NCBI RefSeq assembly: GCF_040892545.1
Contig: NZ_CP156079.1
Coordinates: forward strand, 434,001-498,000
DNA length: 64,000 nt
Source: Paracidovorax avenae
GTDB taxonomy: Bacteria > Pseudomonadota > Gammaproteobacteria > Burkholderiales > Burkholderiaceae_C
Reading direction: 5' to 3'
The translations under genes and the position numbers were made by a program. Under the pieces are notes generated by a model, which searched no databases, was not told where the DNA came from, and worked only from the letters and a program-made list of their open reading frames with translations. Below are positions 24,025 through 32,300 of the stretch, in pieces (positions within the stretch are counted from its first letter, which is position 1; the number at the start of each line of letters is the position of its first letter).

Positions 24025-24699
24025 ATGAGTCTGAGCAACTCCCTCGGGTTGCTGGGCCGCAAGGTGGGCATGATGCGTCTGTTCACCGATGACGGGGACG
24101 CAGTGCCCGTCACGGTGGTGGATGTGTCCAACAACCGCGTGACCCAGGTCAAAACCCAAGAGAACGATGGCTACGTGGCCCTGCAGGTCACGTTCGGTTC
24201 GCGCAAGGCATCTCGCGTGACCAAGCCCGAAGCCGGCCACCTTGCCAAGGCAGGTGTGGAAGCCGGTGAAATCATCCGTGAATTCCGCGTGACCGCAGAA
24301 ACCGCTGGCAAGTACGCCACCGGCGCTGCAGTGCCCGTGGCGGACGTGTTCTCCGTGGGCCAGAAGGTCGATGTGCAAGGCACCTCGATCGGTAAGGGCT
24401 ACGCCGGCACGATCAAGCGCCACAACATGGCCTCGCAACGCGCATCGCACGGTAACAGCCGCTCGCACAACGTGCCCGGCTCGATCGGCATGGCGCAGGA
24501 TCCCGGCCGCGTGTTCCCCGGCAAGCGCATGACGGGCCACCTCGGCGACGCCACCACCACCACGCAGAACCTCGACGTCATCCGCGTCGACGAGGCACGC
24601 CAGCTTCTCCTGATCAAGGGCGCCATTCCGGGCTCCAAGGGTGGCTTCGTGACCGTGCGTCCCGCCGTCAAGGCCAAAGCTTCCCAAGGAGCGAACTAA
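24025..24699 (+). CDS. rplC: 50S ribosomal protein L3
   Basis: Early-assembly 50S protein near the peptidyl transferase centre; 224 residues. The glycine-rich core [14 protein letters not shown] segment appears here as [25 protein letters not shown], which also contains the Gln usually methylated by PrmB. It is first in the S10 unit after the 158-base leader; its TAA overlaps the rplD ATG by one base, so translation is coupled. Confidence 0.97.
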   Translation: MSLSNSLGLLGRKVGMMRLFTDDGDAVPVTVVDVSNNRVTQVKTQENDGYVALQVTFGSRKASRVTKPEAGHLAKAGVEAGEIIREFRVTAETAGKYATGAAVPVADVFSVGQKVDVQGTSIGKGYAGTIKRHNMASQRASHGNSRSHNVPGSIGMAQDPGRVFPGKRMTGHLGDATTTTQNLDVIRVDEARQLLLIKGAIPGSKGGFVTVRPAVKAKASQGAN

Positions 24700-25319
24700 T
24701 GCAGCTCGAACTCCTGAATGACCAAGGCCAGGCCGCGTCCAAGATCGACGTGCCCGAAACCGTGTTCGATCGCCAGTACAACGAAGACCTGATCCACCAG
24801 ATCGTCGTGGCCTACCGCGCCAACGCCCGCCAGGGTACCCGCGCGCAGAAGGACCGCGAACAGGTTCGCCACTCGACCAAGAAGCCCTTCAAGCAAAAGG
24901 GCACCGGCAACGCACGTGCCGGTATGACCTCCTCGCCGCTGTGGCGTGGGGGCGGTCGCATCTTCCCGAACCTGCCTGAAGAAAACTTCACGCAGAAGAT
25001 CAACAAGAAGATGTACCGCGCCGGCATGGCGTCCATCCTGTCGCAGCTGGCCCGCGAAGGCCGTCTGGCCGTGGTGGACTCGCTGAAGGTGGAAACGCCC
25101 AAGACCAAGGTGCTGGCCGACAAGTTCAAGGCCATGAACCTGCAATCGGTGATGGTGATCGCCGATGAAGTGGACGAAAACCTGTACCTCGCTTCCCGCA
25201 ACCTGAAGAACGTGTTCGTCGTCGAACCGCGTTATGCAGATCCGGTGTCGCTGGTGCATTACAAGAAAGTGCTCGTCACCAAGGGCGCTATCGACAAACT
25301 CAAGGAGATGTTCGCATGA
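24699..25319 (+). CDS. rplD: 50S ribosomal protein L4
   Basis: 50S protein lining the exit tunnel, 206 residues. The extended loop is seen as [27 protein letters not shown]. In Escherichia coli L4 represses its own operon by binding a leader upstream of rpsJ; in this genome rpsJ is separate, so any such leader would have to be the one between 23867 and 24024. Overlaps rplC by one base and rplW by four. Confidence 0.97.
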   Translation: MQLELLNDQGQAASKIDVPETVFDRQYNEDLIHQIVVAYRANARQGTRAQKDREQVRHSTKKPFKQKGTGNARAGMTSSPLWRGGGRIFPNLPEENFTQKINKKMYRAGMASILSQLAREGRLAVVDSLKVETPKTKVLADKFKAMNLQSVMVIADEVDENLYLASRNLKNVFVVEPRYADPVSLVHYKKVLVTKGAIDKLKEMFA

Positions 25320-25630
25320 GCACGCCCAAGTTTGACGAAGGCCGTCTGATGCAGGTTCTGGTCGCTCCCATCGTGTCCGAAAAGGCCACCATGGTTGCCG
25401 AGAAGTCCAATGCTGTGACGTTCAAGGTGCTGCAGAACGCAACCAAGCCCGAAATCAAGGCCGCCGTGGAATTGATGTTCAAGGTCGAGGTCAAGGGCGT
25501 TTCTGTGGTGAACACCAAAGGCAAGACCAAGCGCTTTGGCAAGACCATCGGCCGCCGCGACAACGTGCGCAAGGCCTATGTGACGCTGAAGGAAGGTCAA
25601 GAGCTGAACCTGTCCGGGGAGGCCGCTTAA
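25316..25630 (+). CDS. rplW: 50S ribosomal protein L23
   Basis: Tunnel-exit protein that docks trigger factor and SRP, 104 residues. Recognisable features are [14 protein letters not shown] near the N-terminus and the loop [21 protein letters not shown]. The ATG overlaps the rplD stop (ATGA), and its TAA abuts the rplB ATG, so the block is tightly coupled. Confidence 0.97.
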   Translation: MSTPKFDEGRLMQVLVAPIVSEKATMVAEKSNAVTFKVLQNATKPEIKAAVELMFKVEVKGVSVVNTKGKTKRFGKTIGRRDNVRKAYVTLKEGQELNLSGEAA

Positions 25631-26455
25631 ATGGCAGTCATCAAGATGAAACCCACCTCGCCCGGCCAACGTGCCGTGGTGAAGGTGACGCGTGACCACC
25701 TGTACAAGGGCGAGGCTTTCGCTGCGTTGCTGGAACCCCAGCACCAGAAGTCCGGCCGCAACAACAACGGTCACATCACCACCCGCCACAAGGGCGGTGG
25801 CCACAAGCACCACTACCGTGTGGTGGACTTCAAGCGCAACAAGGACGGGATCCCGGCCAAGGTCGAGCGCATCGAGTACGACCCGAACCGTACGGCCCAC
25901 ATCGCTCTGGTGTGCTACGCCGACGGCGAGCGCCGCTACATCATCGCTCCCCGCAATCTGGAAGTCGGCGCCACCATCGTGAGCGGCTCCGAAGCCCCGA
26001 TCCGCGTGGGCAACACGCTGCCGATCCGCAACATCCCTGTGGGTTCGACGATCCACTGCATCGAGCTCAAGCCCGGTGCAGGTGCCCAGATCGCCCGTTC
26101 CGCCGGCACGTCCGCCACGCTGCTGGCCCGCGAAAGCGCCTACGCCCAGGTGCGCATGCGCTCCGGCGAAGTGCGCAAGATCCACATCGAGTGCCGCGCC
26201 ACCATCGGTGAAGTCGCCAACGAAGAACACAGCCTGCGCCAACTGGGCAAGGCCGGCGTGAAGCGCTGGATGGGCATTCGCCCGACCGTCCGCGGTGTGG
26301 CCATGAACCCGGTGGATCACCCGCACGGTGGTGGCGAAGGCCGCACCGGCGAAGGCCGCCATGCTGTCGATCCTTGGGGCAATCTGACCAAGGGTTATCG
26401 CACCCGCAACAACAAGCGCACACAGGTCATGATCGTGTCGCGCCGCAAGAAGTAA
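25631..26455 (+). CDS. rplB: 50S ribosomal protein L2
   Basis: Central 50S protein required for subunit joining and peptidyl transferase function, 274 residues. The signature [14 protein letters not shown] with its essential His is intact near residue 225-238. Starts on the base after the rplW stop. Confidence 0.98.
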   Translation: MAVIKMKPTSPGQRAVVKVTRDHLYKGEAFAALLEPQHQKSGRNNNGHITTRHKGGGHKHHYRVVDFKRNKDGIPAKVERIEYDPNRTAHIALVCYADGERRYIIAPRNLEVGATIVSGSEAPIRVGNTLPIRNIPVGSTIHCIELKPGAGAQIARSAGTSATLLARESAYAQVRMRSGEVRKIHIECRATIGEVANEEHSLRQLGKAGVKRWMGIRPTVRGVAMNPVDHPHGGGEGRTGEGRHAVDPWGNLTKGYRTRNNKRTQVMIVSRRKK

Positions 26456-26465
26456 GGGATAACAA

Positions 26466-26741
26466 ATGACTCGCTCTCTCAAAAAGGGTCCGTTTGTTGA
26501 CCACCACTTGCTGGCCAAGGTCGAGAAGGCCGTCGCCACCAAGGACAAGAAACCAGTCAAGACCTGGTCGCGTCGCTCCATGGTTCTGCCCGAGTTCATC
26601 GGCCTGACCATCGCCGTGCACAACGGCAAGCAACACGTGCCGGTCTATGTCACCGACCAGATGGTGGGCCACAAGCTGGGCGAATTCGCCCTGACGCGCA
26701 CCTTCAAGGGTCACCCCGCTGACAAAAAAGTCAAGAAGTAA
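26466..26741 (+). CDS. rpsS: 30S ribosomal protein S19
   Basis: 30S head protein that pairs with S13, 91 residues, full length. Conserved features are [14 protein letters not shown] at the N-terminus and [22 protein letters not shown]. It lies 10 bases downstream of rplB with a GGGATAA-type ribosome site. Confidence 0.97.
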   Translation: MTRSLKKGPFVDHHLLAKVEKAVATKDKKPVKTWSRRSMVLPEFIGLTIAVHNGKQHVPVYVTDQMVGHKLGEFALTRTFKGHPADKKVKK

Positions 26742-26750
26742 GGAACGACC

Positions 26751-27083
26751 ATGTCTGAAACACGTGCAGTCCTTCGGGGCGTCCGTCTGTCGGTCGACAA
26801 GGGCCGTCTGGTCGCTGATCTGATCCGCGGCAAGAAGGTTGACCAGGCCCTGAACATCCTGACGTTCACGCAGAAAAAAGCTGCCGGCATCGTCAAGAAG
26901 GTTCTGGAGTCCGCCATCGCCAACGCCGAGCACAACGACGGCGCCGACATCGACGAACTGAAGGTCAAGACCATCTACGTCGAACAAGGCACGACGCTCA
27001 AGCGCTTCACGGCCCGCGCCAAAGGCCGCGGCAACCGCATCAGCAAGCCCACCTGCCACGTTTACGTGACGGTCGGCAACTGA
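26751..27083 (+). CDS. rplV: 50S ribosomal protein L22
   Basis: Tunnel-lining 50S protein, 110 residues. The extended beta-hairpin is visible as [22 protein letters not shown], followed by the conserved [10 protein letters not shown] end. Nine bases after rpsS, with AAGGA before the ATG. Confidence 0.97.
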   Translation: MSETRAVLRGVRLSVDKGRLVADLIRGKKVDQALNILTFTQKKAAGIVKKVLESAIANAEHNDGADIDELKVKTIYVEQGTTLKRFTARAKGRGNRISKPTCHVYVTVGN

Positions 27084-27098
27084 GGCCAAAGGAAGAAT

Positions 27099-27980
27099 AT
27101 GGGACAGAAAATCCATCCTACCGGCTTCCGCCTGGCCGTGAGCCGCAACTGGGCCAGCCGCTGGTACGCGAGCAACCGTGACTTCGCCGGCATGCTGGCC
27201 GAAGACATCAAGGTGCGCGAATACCTGAAGGCCAAGCTGAAGAACGCCGCCGTGTCGCGCATCCTGATCGAGCGTCCTGCCAAGAACGCCCGCATCACGA
27301 TCTATTCGGCACGCCCCGGCGTGGTGATCGGCAAGAAGGGTGAGGACATCGAGAACCTGAAGAAGGAACTCGCCTCCCGCCTGGGCGTGCCGGTCGCAGT
27401 GAACATCGAGGAAGTGCGCAAGCCCGAAATCGATGCCAAGCTGATCGCCGACTCGATCACCCAGCAGCTCGAAAAGCGCATCATGTTCCGCCGTGCCATG
27501 AAGCGCGCGATGCAGAACGCGATGCGCCTGGGCGCCCAGGGCATCAAGATCATGTCCGCCGGCCGCCTGAACGGCATCGAAATCGCCCGTACCGAGTGGT
27601 ACCGCGAAGGCCGTGTGCCGCTGCACACCCTGCGCGCCGACATCGACTACGGCACCTCCGAAGCCAAGACCACCTACGGTGTGATCGGCGTGAAGGTGTG
27701 GGTCTACAAGGGCGACACGCTGGGCCGCAACGACCTGCCGGTGGCCGAGACGCCCCGTCCGGAAGAAGAGCGCCGCCCCCGCGGTCCCCGTCGCGATGGC
27801 CGCCCTGGTGGCGACCGTGCCGGTGCAGGCCGTGGTCCCCGTCGCCCCATGGGTGGCAATGCCGCTCCGGCCGACGGCAGCGACAAGCCCGCTGGTGCCG
27901 GTGGCACCGACGCAACCGCCGTTAAGCGCGTTCGCAAGGTTGACGCGCCCGCTACAGCAGCGGACGGCAAAGGAGAATAA
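27099..27980 (+). CDS. rpsC: 30S ribosomal protein S3 with long C-terminal extension
   Basis: Head protein at the mRNA entry channel. The start [17 protein letters not shown], the KH-type motif [18 protein letters not shown] and the C-terminal S3 domain ([14 protein letters not shown]) are standard. At 293 residues it is about 60 longer than the Escherichia coli protein (233). The excess, from about residue 225, is low-complexity and rich in Arg, Pro, Gly, Ala and Asp. Tails of this kind occur in other Comamonadaceae; a role is not known. Confidence 0.96.
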   Translation: MGQKIHPTGFRLAVSRNWASRWYASNRDFAGMLAEDIKVREYLKAKLKNAAVSRILIERPAKNARITIYSARPGVVIGKKGEDIENLKKELASRLGVPVAVNIEEVRKPEIDAKLIADSITQQLEKRIMFRRAMKRAMQNAMRLGAQGIKIMSAGRLNGIEIARTEWYREGRVPLHTLRADIDYGTSEAKTTYGVIGVKVWVYKGDTLGRNDLPVAETPRPEEERRPRGPRRDGRPGGDRAGAGRGPRRPMGGNAAPADGSDKPAGAGGTDATAVKRVRKVDAPATAADGKGE

Positions 27981-27982
27981 CG

Positions 27983-28399
27983 ATGCTGCAACCCGCTCGT
28001 CGCAAATACCGCAAAGAGCAGAAGGGCCGTAACACCGGCGTCGCCACCCGGGGCAACTCGGTGGCGTTCGGTGACTTCGGCCTGAAGTGCACGGACCGTG
28101 GCCGCCTGACGGCCCGCCAGATCGAGGCCGCACGCCGTGCGATCTCCCGTCACGTGAAGCGTGGCGGCCGCATCTGGATCCGTGTGTTCCCCGACAAGCC
28201 GATTTCCACCAAGCCCGCAGAAGTGCGGATGGGTAACGGCAAGGGCAACCCCGAGTACTACGTGGCCGAGATCCAGCCCGGCAAGATCGTCTTCGAAATC
28301 GTCGGCGTTCCTGAAGAGCTGGCACGCGAAGCGTTCCGCCTGGCTGCCGCCAAGCTGCCGCTGCGCACCACGTTCGTGAGCCGCCAGATCGGCGCCTGA
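27983..28399 (+). CDS. rplP: 50S ribosomal protein L16
   Basis: Large-subunit protein that contacts A-site tRNA and organises the peptidyl transferase centre, 138 residues. Typical parts are [30 protein letters not shown] and [14 protein letters not shown]. It starts two bases after the rpsC stop with GGAGAA as ribosome site inside the rpsC end. Confidence 0.97.
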   Translation: MLQPARRKYRKEQKGRNTGVATRGNSVAFGDFGLKCTDRGRLTARQIEAARRAISRHVKRGGRIWIRVFPDKPISTKPAEVRMGNGKGNPEYYVAEIQPGKIVFEIVGVPEELAREAFRLAAAKLPLRTTFVSRQIGA

Positions 28400-28415
28400 T
28401 CAGGAGAATCGACAA

Positions 28416-28613
28416 ATGACGAAAGCTGCTGAACTGCGCCAGAAGGACGTCGCCGGCCTGGAGGCCGAGATCAAGTCGCTGCAGAAGGCCCATTTCGGCC
28501 TGCGCATGCAGAAGGCCACGCAACAACTGGGCAACACGGGCACGCTGCGCACCACGCGCCGCGACATCGCCCGCGCCAAGACCATCCTTGCTGAAAAGCA
28601 AGCCGCCAAGTAA
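28416..28613 (+). CDS. rpmC: 50S ribosomal protein L29
   Basis: A 65-residue, mostly helical 50S protein at the tunnel exit near L23. The L29 pattern is seen in [39 protein letters not shown] and the following [20 protein letters not shown] ribosome site lies upstream. Confidence 0.96.
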   Translation: MTKAAELRQKDVAGLEAEIKSLQKAHFGLRMQKATQQLGNTGTLRTTRRDIARAKTILAEKQAAK

Positions 28614-28622
28614 GGAGCCGAC

Positions 28623-28892
28623 ATGACGGAAGCTAAAAAATCCCTCAAGCGCACCTTGGTTGGCAAGGTGGTCAGCGACAAGCGTGAAAAGACCGTGACG
28701 GTGCTCGTCGAGCGCCGCGTGAAGCACCCGATCTACGACAAGATCGTGATCAAGTCGAGCAAGTACCACGCGCACGACGAGAACAGCGAGTACAAGCTGG
28801 GCGACACGATCGAGATCACGGAAAGCCGCCCGCTCTCCAAGACCAAGAACTGGGTTGCCACCCGCCTGGTCCAGAAGGCTGCCCTGGTCTGA
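28623..28892 (+). CDS. rpsQ: 30S ribosomal protein S17
   Basis: OB-fold 30S assembly protein, 89 residues. Conserved features are [23 protein letters not shown], then HPIYDKIV and the C-terminal [13 protein letters not shown]. It is the last gene of this ribosomal block: a strong intrinsic terminator follows 38 bases after the stop and the usual next gene, rplN, is not present in the window. Confidence 0.97.
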   Translation: MTEAKKSLKRTLVGKVVSDKREKTVTVLVERRVKHPIYDKIVIKSSKYHAHDENSEYKLGDTIEITESRPLSKTKNWVATRLVQKAALV

Positions 28893-28929
28893 GTGGTTCT
28901 CCACCCTCCAGGCGGCACGCCCTCCAAAA

Positions 28930-28957
28930 ACGGCCCACAATCGTGGGCCGTTTTTTT
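28930..28957 (+). terminator. intrinsic terminator after rpsQ
   Basis: Stem CGGCCCAC/GTGGGCCG with loop AATC (28931-28950), flanked by A5 upstream and T7 downstream (28951-28957). It is a textbook rho-independent terminator, and the A/T flanks extend the stem. It ends the rplC-rpsQ transcript. Confidence 0.93.
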
Positions 28958-29032
28958 ATTTCCGGCGCCGGTGCCTGCGTCCGCGGCGTACCGGCTGGCC
29001 CATCCACCACCTACCCAACTGGAGAAGAAAGC

Positions 29033-29539
29033 ATGATCAAGATCGGAGAAGCGCTGCCCGCCGTGACGCTGATGGAGTACTCGGAAGTCGAGGGCGGAGG
29101 CTGCAGCATCGGCCCCAACCCCGTGGACGTCGCGAAGGCCTCGGCCGGCAAGACGATCGCGCTGTTCGCCGTGCCGGGCGCTTTCACGCCGACCTGCTCC
29201 GCCAAGCACGTGCCGGGTTACGTCGAGCAGGCCGAGGCCTTCAAGGCAGCCGGCGTGGACGAAATCTGGTGCCTGAGCGTCAACGATGCCTTCGTCATGG
29301 GCGCCTGGGCGCGCGACCAGAAGACCGACGGCAAGGTGCGCATGCTGGCCGACGGCGACGCCGCCTTCGCCAAGGCCACCGGCCTGACGCTCGACCTCAA
29401 CGGCAAGGGCCTGGGCCTGCGCAGCAACCGCTATTCCATGCTGGTCAAGGACGGCAAGGTGGCTTCGCTGAACATCGAAGCGCCGGGCAAGTTCGAGGTG
29501 AGCGACGCCGACACGCTGCTGGCCCAGGCCCGCGGCTGA
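29033..29539 (+). CDS. peroxiredoxin (Prx5-type)
   Basis: Thiol peroxidase of 168 residues reducing H2O2 and organic peroxides. The peroxidatic motif is PGAFTPTC with C55, the Prx5 subfamily pattern; another Cys (C24) lies in the N-terminal GGGCSIG segment and C79 or so in IWCLSV. The C-terminal resolving Cys of AhpC-type enzymes is absent, so reduction by an outside thiol such as glutathione/glutaredoxin is likely. ATG 29033 has a good GGAGAAGAAA ribosome site. Confidence 0.9.
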   Translation: MIKIGEALPAVTLMEYSEVEGGGCSIGPNPVDVAKASAGKTIALFAVPGAFTPTCSAKHVPGYVEQAEAFKAAGVDEIWCLSVNDAFVMGAWARDQKTDGKVRMLADGDAAFAKATGLTLDLNGKGLGLRSNRYSMLVKDGKVASLNIEAPGKFEVSDADTLLAQARG

Positions 29540-29597
29540 GAACAGCTCACGCACTCCTCGGCAGAACCGCTCCAGGCACTGTCCGGGGAGGGCACTC

Positions 29598-30089
29598 TCA
29601 GTCGATATCGACCTTGAGGTAGTGCGAGCCGGCGATGGGGTTGTGGTAGTAGGGCGGGATTTCCTCGAAGCCCAGGTCGGCGTAGAGTGCCCGTGCGGAC
29701 TCCATGCCGTCCAGCGTGTCCAGGAGCACGCTGGCGTATCCTGCCTGGCGGGCCACGTCCAGCATGGCCTCCGCCAATTGCCGTCCGAGGCCGAATCCGC
29801 GGAACGCCTTGCGCACGTACAGGCGTTTCATTTCGGCCGCATTCGGGTAGTCGGCGGTGTCCAGCGGCCGGAGGGCGCAGCACCCCGCGATCGCGCCGTC
29901 CACCTCGGCCAGCAGGATCTGCCCGCGCGGCGGGGCATAGTCGCCGGGCAGGTCTGCCAGCTCGGCATCGAAACCCTGGAACTGCAGGTCGATACCCAGG
30001 CTGTCACCATATTCCTGGAAGATGGCGCGCACGGGCTCCATCTCGGCAGGCTGGGAGGGCGTGAGGAGCGCGATGGAGGGCTGGTCCAC
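29598..30089 (-). CDS. GNAT family N-acetyltransferase
   Basis: Acetyl-CoA dependent acyltransferase domain, about 163 residues. Beta4-alpha3 is clear: EMKRLYVRKAFRGFGLGRQLAEAML, with the pyrophosphate-binding R-G-x-G-x-G/A pattern, and the alpha4 region YADLGFEEIPPYYHNP matches MarR-associated or 'PhnO-like' GNATs. The start is uncertain. GTG 30089 keeps the first strand (SIALLTPSQ); ATG further in would lose it. A TACACT hexamer on the minus strand about 25 bases upstream of that GTG may be its -10. Acceptor unknown. Convergent with the peroxiredoxin gene. Confidence 0.8.
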   Translation of the reverse strand: MDQPSIALLTPSQPAEMEPVRAIFQEYGDSLGIDLQFQGFDAELADLPGDYAPPRGQILLAEVDGAIAGCCALRPLDTADYPNAAEMKRLYVRKAFRGFGLGRQLAEAMLDVARQAGYASVLLDTLDGMESARALYADLGFEEIPPYYHNPIAGSHYLKVDID

Positions 30090-30253
30090 GGGAAGCGTCG
30101 GGAGGGTGGCAGTGGGAAACAGTGTAACGGCATGCCCTGACGGCCCTGCTGCCGGCCCGGAGCCCACGCCGCGCGGGGCATCACGTTCCGCCTGCCAGGG
30201 CATGGCGGTCTGCCACGGCATCCGCGCCCCGGGATGGGCCGGGGCGGCGTCGT

Positions 30254-30760
30254 TCAGGTTTCTGCCAGGAGCCGCTCGATCAGCTGGTGGAGTTCCGCGA
30301 AGTCCGGAGCCCCCACGTAGCTCTTCACGATCTCGCCGCGCTTGTTCACGATGAAGGTCGAGGGGGTGAGCTGCACGTCGCCCCAGGCCTTGGCGACCGA
30401 GCCGGTGTTGTCGATGGCGATCTTGAAAGGCAGCTGGCGGGTCTGGGCGAAGTTCACCACGTAGCTCGGCGGGTCGTAGCTCATGGCCACGGCCAGCGTC
30501 TCGAAGCCGCGCTCGCGGTACTTGCCGTAGGTGGACACGATCTGCGGCATCTCGGCCACGCAGGTGGTGCAGCTGGTGGCCCAGAAATTCACGAGGGTGA
30601 CCTTCCCGCGGAGGTCCGCAGTGGTCTGGCGGCTGCCGTCGAGCAGCACGAAGGTGGATTCCGGGGCCTGGGAGCGTCCCGCGCCCAGGAAGACGAAAGC
30701 GCCCACGCCCACGAAGGCCGCGACCGCGGCGGCGCCGATCCAATGCTTCAAGCCCATCAT
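30254..30760 (-). CDS. TlpA-like thioredoxin family protein
   Basis: Membrane-anchored periplasmic thiol-disulfide protein, 168 residues. An uncleaved or cleaved N-terminal hydrophobic segment covers about 7-27; the thioredoxin fold carries the redox motif SCTTC (C64, C67) in VNFWATSCTTCVAEMP and the cis-Pro in QLTPSTFIV. The family (TlpA/ResA/CcmG) reduces disulfides, often for cytochrome c or copper-centre assembly; no cyt c maturation genes are nearby. Met-Met start at 30760/30757. Confidence 0.87.
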   Translation of the reverse strand: MMGLKHWIGAAAVAAFVGVGAFVFLGAGRSQAPESTFVLLDGSRQTTADLRGKVTLVNFWATSCTTCVAEMPQIVSTYGKYRERGFETLAVAMSYDPPSYVVNFAQTRQLPFKIAIDNTGSVAKAWGDVQLTPSTFIVNKRGEIVKSYVGAPDFAELHQLIERLLAET

Positions 30761-30888
30761 GCCGTCCTTCCATCCGTCCGTTCAGGCCGCGCGGCGCGCG
30801 AAACGCGGCGCACGGCTGCCATTGTGCCGGACGGGGCGGTCCGGCGCATGCCGCTGGTGGAGCATGCGGGCGGCAGAAAAGTTCGTGC

Positions 30889-30902
30889 TTGATGCGTATC
30901 AA
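30889..30902. promoter_or_regulatory. FNR/ANR-type binding site
   Basis: TTGAT-GCGT-ATCAA is an exact match to the FNR/ANR consensus TTGATNNNNATCAA. It lies in the divergent gap between the TlpA-like gene (start 30760) and the lipoprotein gene (start 30961). Its centre is 65.5 bases before the lipoprotein ATG, which coincides with the predicted start site of a CATAAT promoter (30949-30954), close to a class I activator position. Confidence 0.65.
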
Positions 30903-30960
30903 TCGCCGGGATGCATGCCGTGCGCCGGGCCCACCGGAATGGGCCGACCATAATGCCCGG

Positions 30961-31533
30961 ATGTCGCGCAACCGCATGCCCTGGATCCTGCTGGCCGGTG
31001 CCCTGTCGCTGGGGGGCTGCAGTCCGTCGCTGGACTGGCGCTCGGTCCGGATGGACGATGCCGGCCTGACGGCGCTGCTTCCATGCAAGCCGGAACGTGC
31101 CGTGAGGCCCGTCGAGCTGCAGGGGCGCTCCGTGGAGCTGTCCATGGCCGGGTGCGATGCCGATGGCGCCACCTTCGCCGTGTCCCACATGGCGCTGCAG
31201 CAGGGCTCCGGCGCGGCCGAGGCCGGCATGGTGCTTGCGCAATGGCGAGCGGCGACATTGGCGCGCATCGGCGTGCCGGCAGACGCGACGAACCTGGCCG
31301 GCGCCCCGTTCACGCCCCGCGGTGCGCTGCCGCTGCCGCAATCCTTGCGCCTGCAGGTGCAGGGCACGGCGCCTGGGGATGGGCGCGCTGTGGCGCTGGA
31401 CGCGGCCTGGTTCGCCCGGGCCGAGTCCGCCGAGGGCGGGCCCCGCATGCGGCTCTTCCATGCGGTGATCTACAGCCCGCAGCCCCGAGCGGCGGTGGCG
31501 GACACGTTTTTCCCGGGGCTCGTGTTGCGATAA
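30961..31533 (+). CDS. hypothetical lipoprotein
   Basis: A 190-residue secreted protein of unknown function. A short signal peptide ends in the lipobox LGGC (C20). The rest is a single, soluble, mostly beta-predicted domain with two further Cys (near 39 and 61), ending FFPGLVLR. ATG 30961 is chosen because the lipoprotein signal begins here; the CATAAT hexamer ends 6 bases upstream and there is no Shine-Dalgarno. It precedes the PTS operon by 21 bases and might be co-transcribed with it. Confidence 0.8.
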   Translation: MSRNRMPWILLAGALSLGGCSPSLDWRSVRMDDAGLTALLPCKPERAVRPVELQGRSVELSMAGCDADGATFAVSHMALQQGSGAAEAGMVLAQWRAATLARIGVPADATNLAGAPFTPRGALPLPQSLRLQVQGTAPGDGRAVALDAAWFARAESAEGGPRMRLFHAVIYSPQPRAAVADTFFPGLVLR

Positions 31534-31554
31534 TGCGGTCCACCCGATCTCCCC

Positions 31555-32007
31555 ATGAGCACGCGCATCCTCCTCATCGCCCACGCCCCGCTGGCCCATG
31601 CGCTGCGCGCCTGCGCCCTGCACGTGTTTCCGGACACTGCCGAAGACATCCTGGCGCTGGATGTGCATCCGAATGCCCCGCCGGAGGACACGCTGGCTGC
31701 CGCGCGCATCCTGCTGGACGGGCCGGGCGATGACACTCCCATCCTCGTGCTGACGGACGTGTTCGGCGCGACGCCCTGCAACGTGGCGCAGCGTCTCGTG
31801 GACGGGGAGCGCTCGCGGCTGGTCACCGGGGTGAACCTGCCGATGCTGCTGCGCGCGGTGAGCTACCGCCGCGAGCCGCTCGAGGCGCTCGTCGCCCGCG
31901 CGGTCGCGGGCGGCACACAGGGGGTGATGCAGGTCGCTGTCGCCGCACCCCAGAACCAGATCCGACGGTCCCATCATGATCAAGACGAATATCACCATCA
32001 GCAATAA
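31555..32007 (+). CDS. PTS system mannose-type EIIA protein
   Basis: Stand-alone EIIA of the mannose/fructose superfamily, 150 residues. The phospho-acceptor His is H10 (LLIAHAPLA), and the segment VLTDVFGATPCNVA matches the D-x-F-G-x-S/T-P signature. With HPr and EI next to it but no EIIB or EIIC, it likely acts as a regulatory phosphoprotein rather than a sugar transporter. Its last 11 codons (ending HHDQDEYHHQQ) are read through the start of ptsH in another frame, a 32-base overlap. Confidence 0.86.
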   Translation: MSTRILLIAHAPLAHALRACALHVFPDTAEDILALDVHPNAPPEDTLAAARILLDGPGDDTPILVLTDVFGATPCNVAQRLVDGERSRLVTGVNLPMLLRAVSYRREPLEALVARAVAGGTQGVMQVAVAAPQNQIRRSHHDQDEYHHQQ

Positions 32008-32245
32008 GCTGGGCCTGCACGCCCGGGCATCGGCCAAGCTCACCAAGCTGGCGGGCAGCTTTCCCTGCGAGGTGTGGATGGCCCGGGGCGAACGCCGCGT
32101 GAATGCCAAGAGCATCATGGGCGTGATGATGCTGGCCGCAGGCATCGGCACCGACGTCTCGATCGAGACCGACGGCCCGCAGGAGCAGGAAGCGATGGAC
32201 GCGCTGCGCGCGCTCATCGACGGCAAGTTCGGCGAAGGAGAGTGA
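31976..32245 (+). CDS. ptsH: phosphocarrier protein HPr
   Basis: Phosphocarrier of 89 residues between EI and EIIA proteins. The EI-target histidine is H15 in GLHARAS, and the regulatory Ser46 in AKSIMGVMML is conserved, so an HPr kinase could act on it; hprK is not in this window. Starts inside the end of the EIIA gene. Confidence 0.93.
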   Translation: MIKTNITISNKLGLHARASAKLTKLAGSFPCEVWMARGERRVNAKSIMGVMMLAAGIGTDVSIETDGPQEQEAMDALRALIDGKFGEGE

Positions 32246-32300
32246 GGCCGGGAATGACCCCCTCAGCAGCCCGCTCGGCAGCCCGTTCCGGAGGCGCCCG

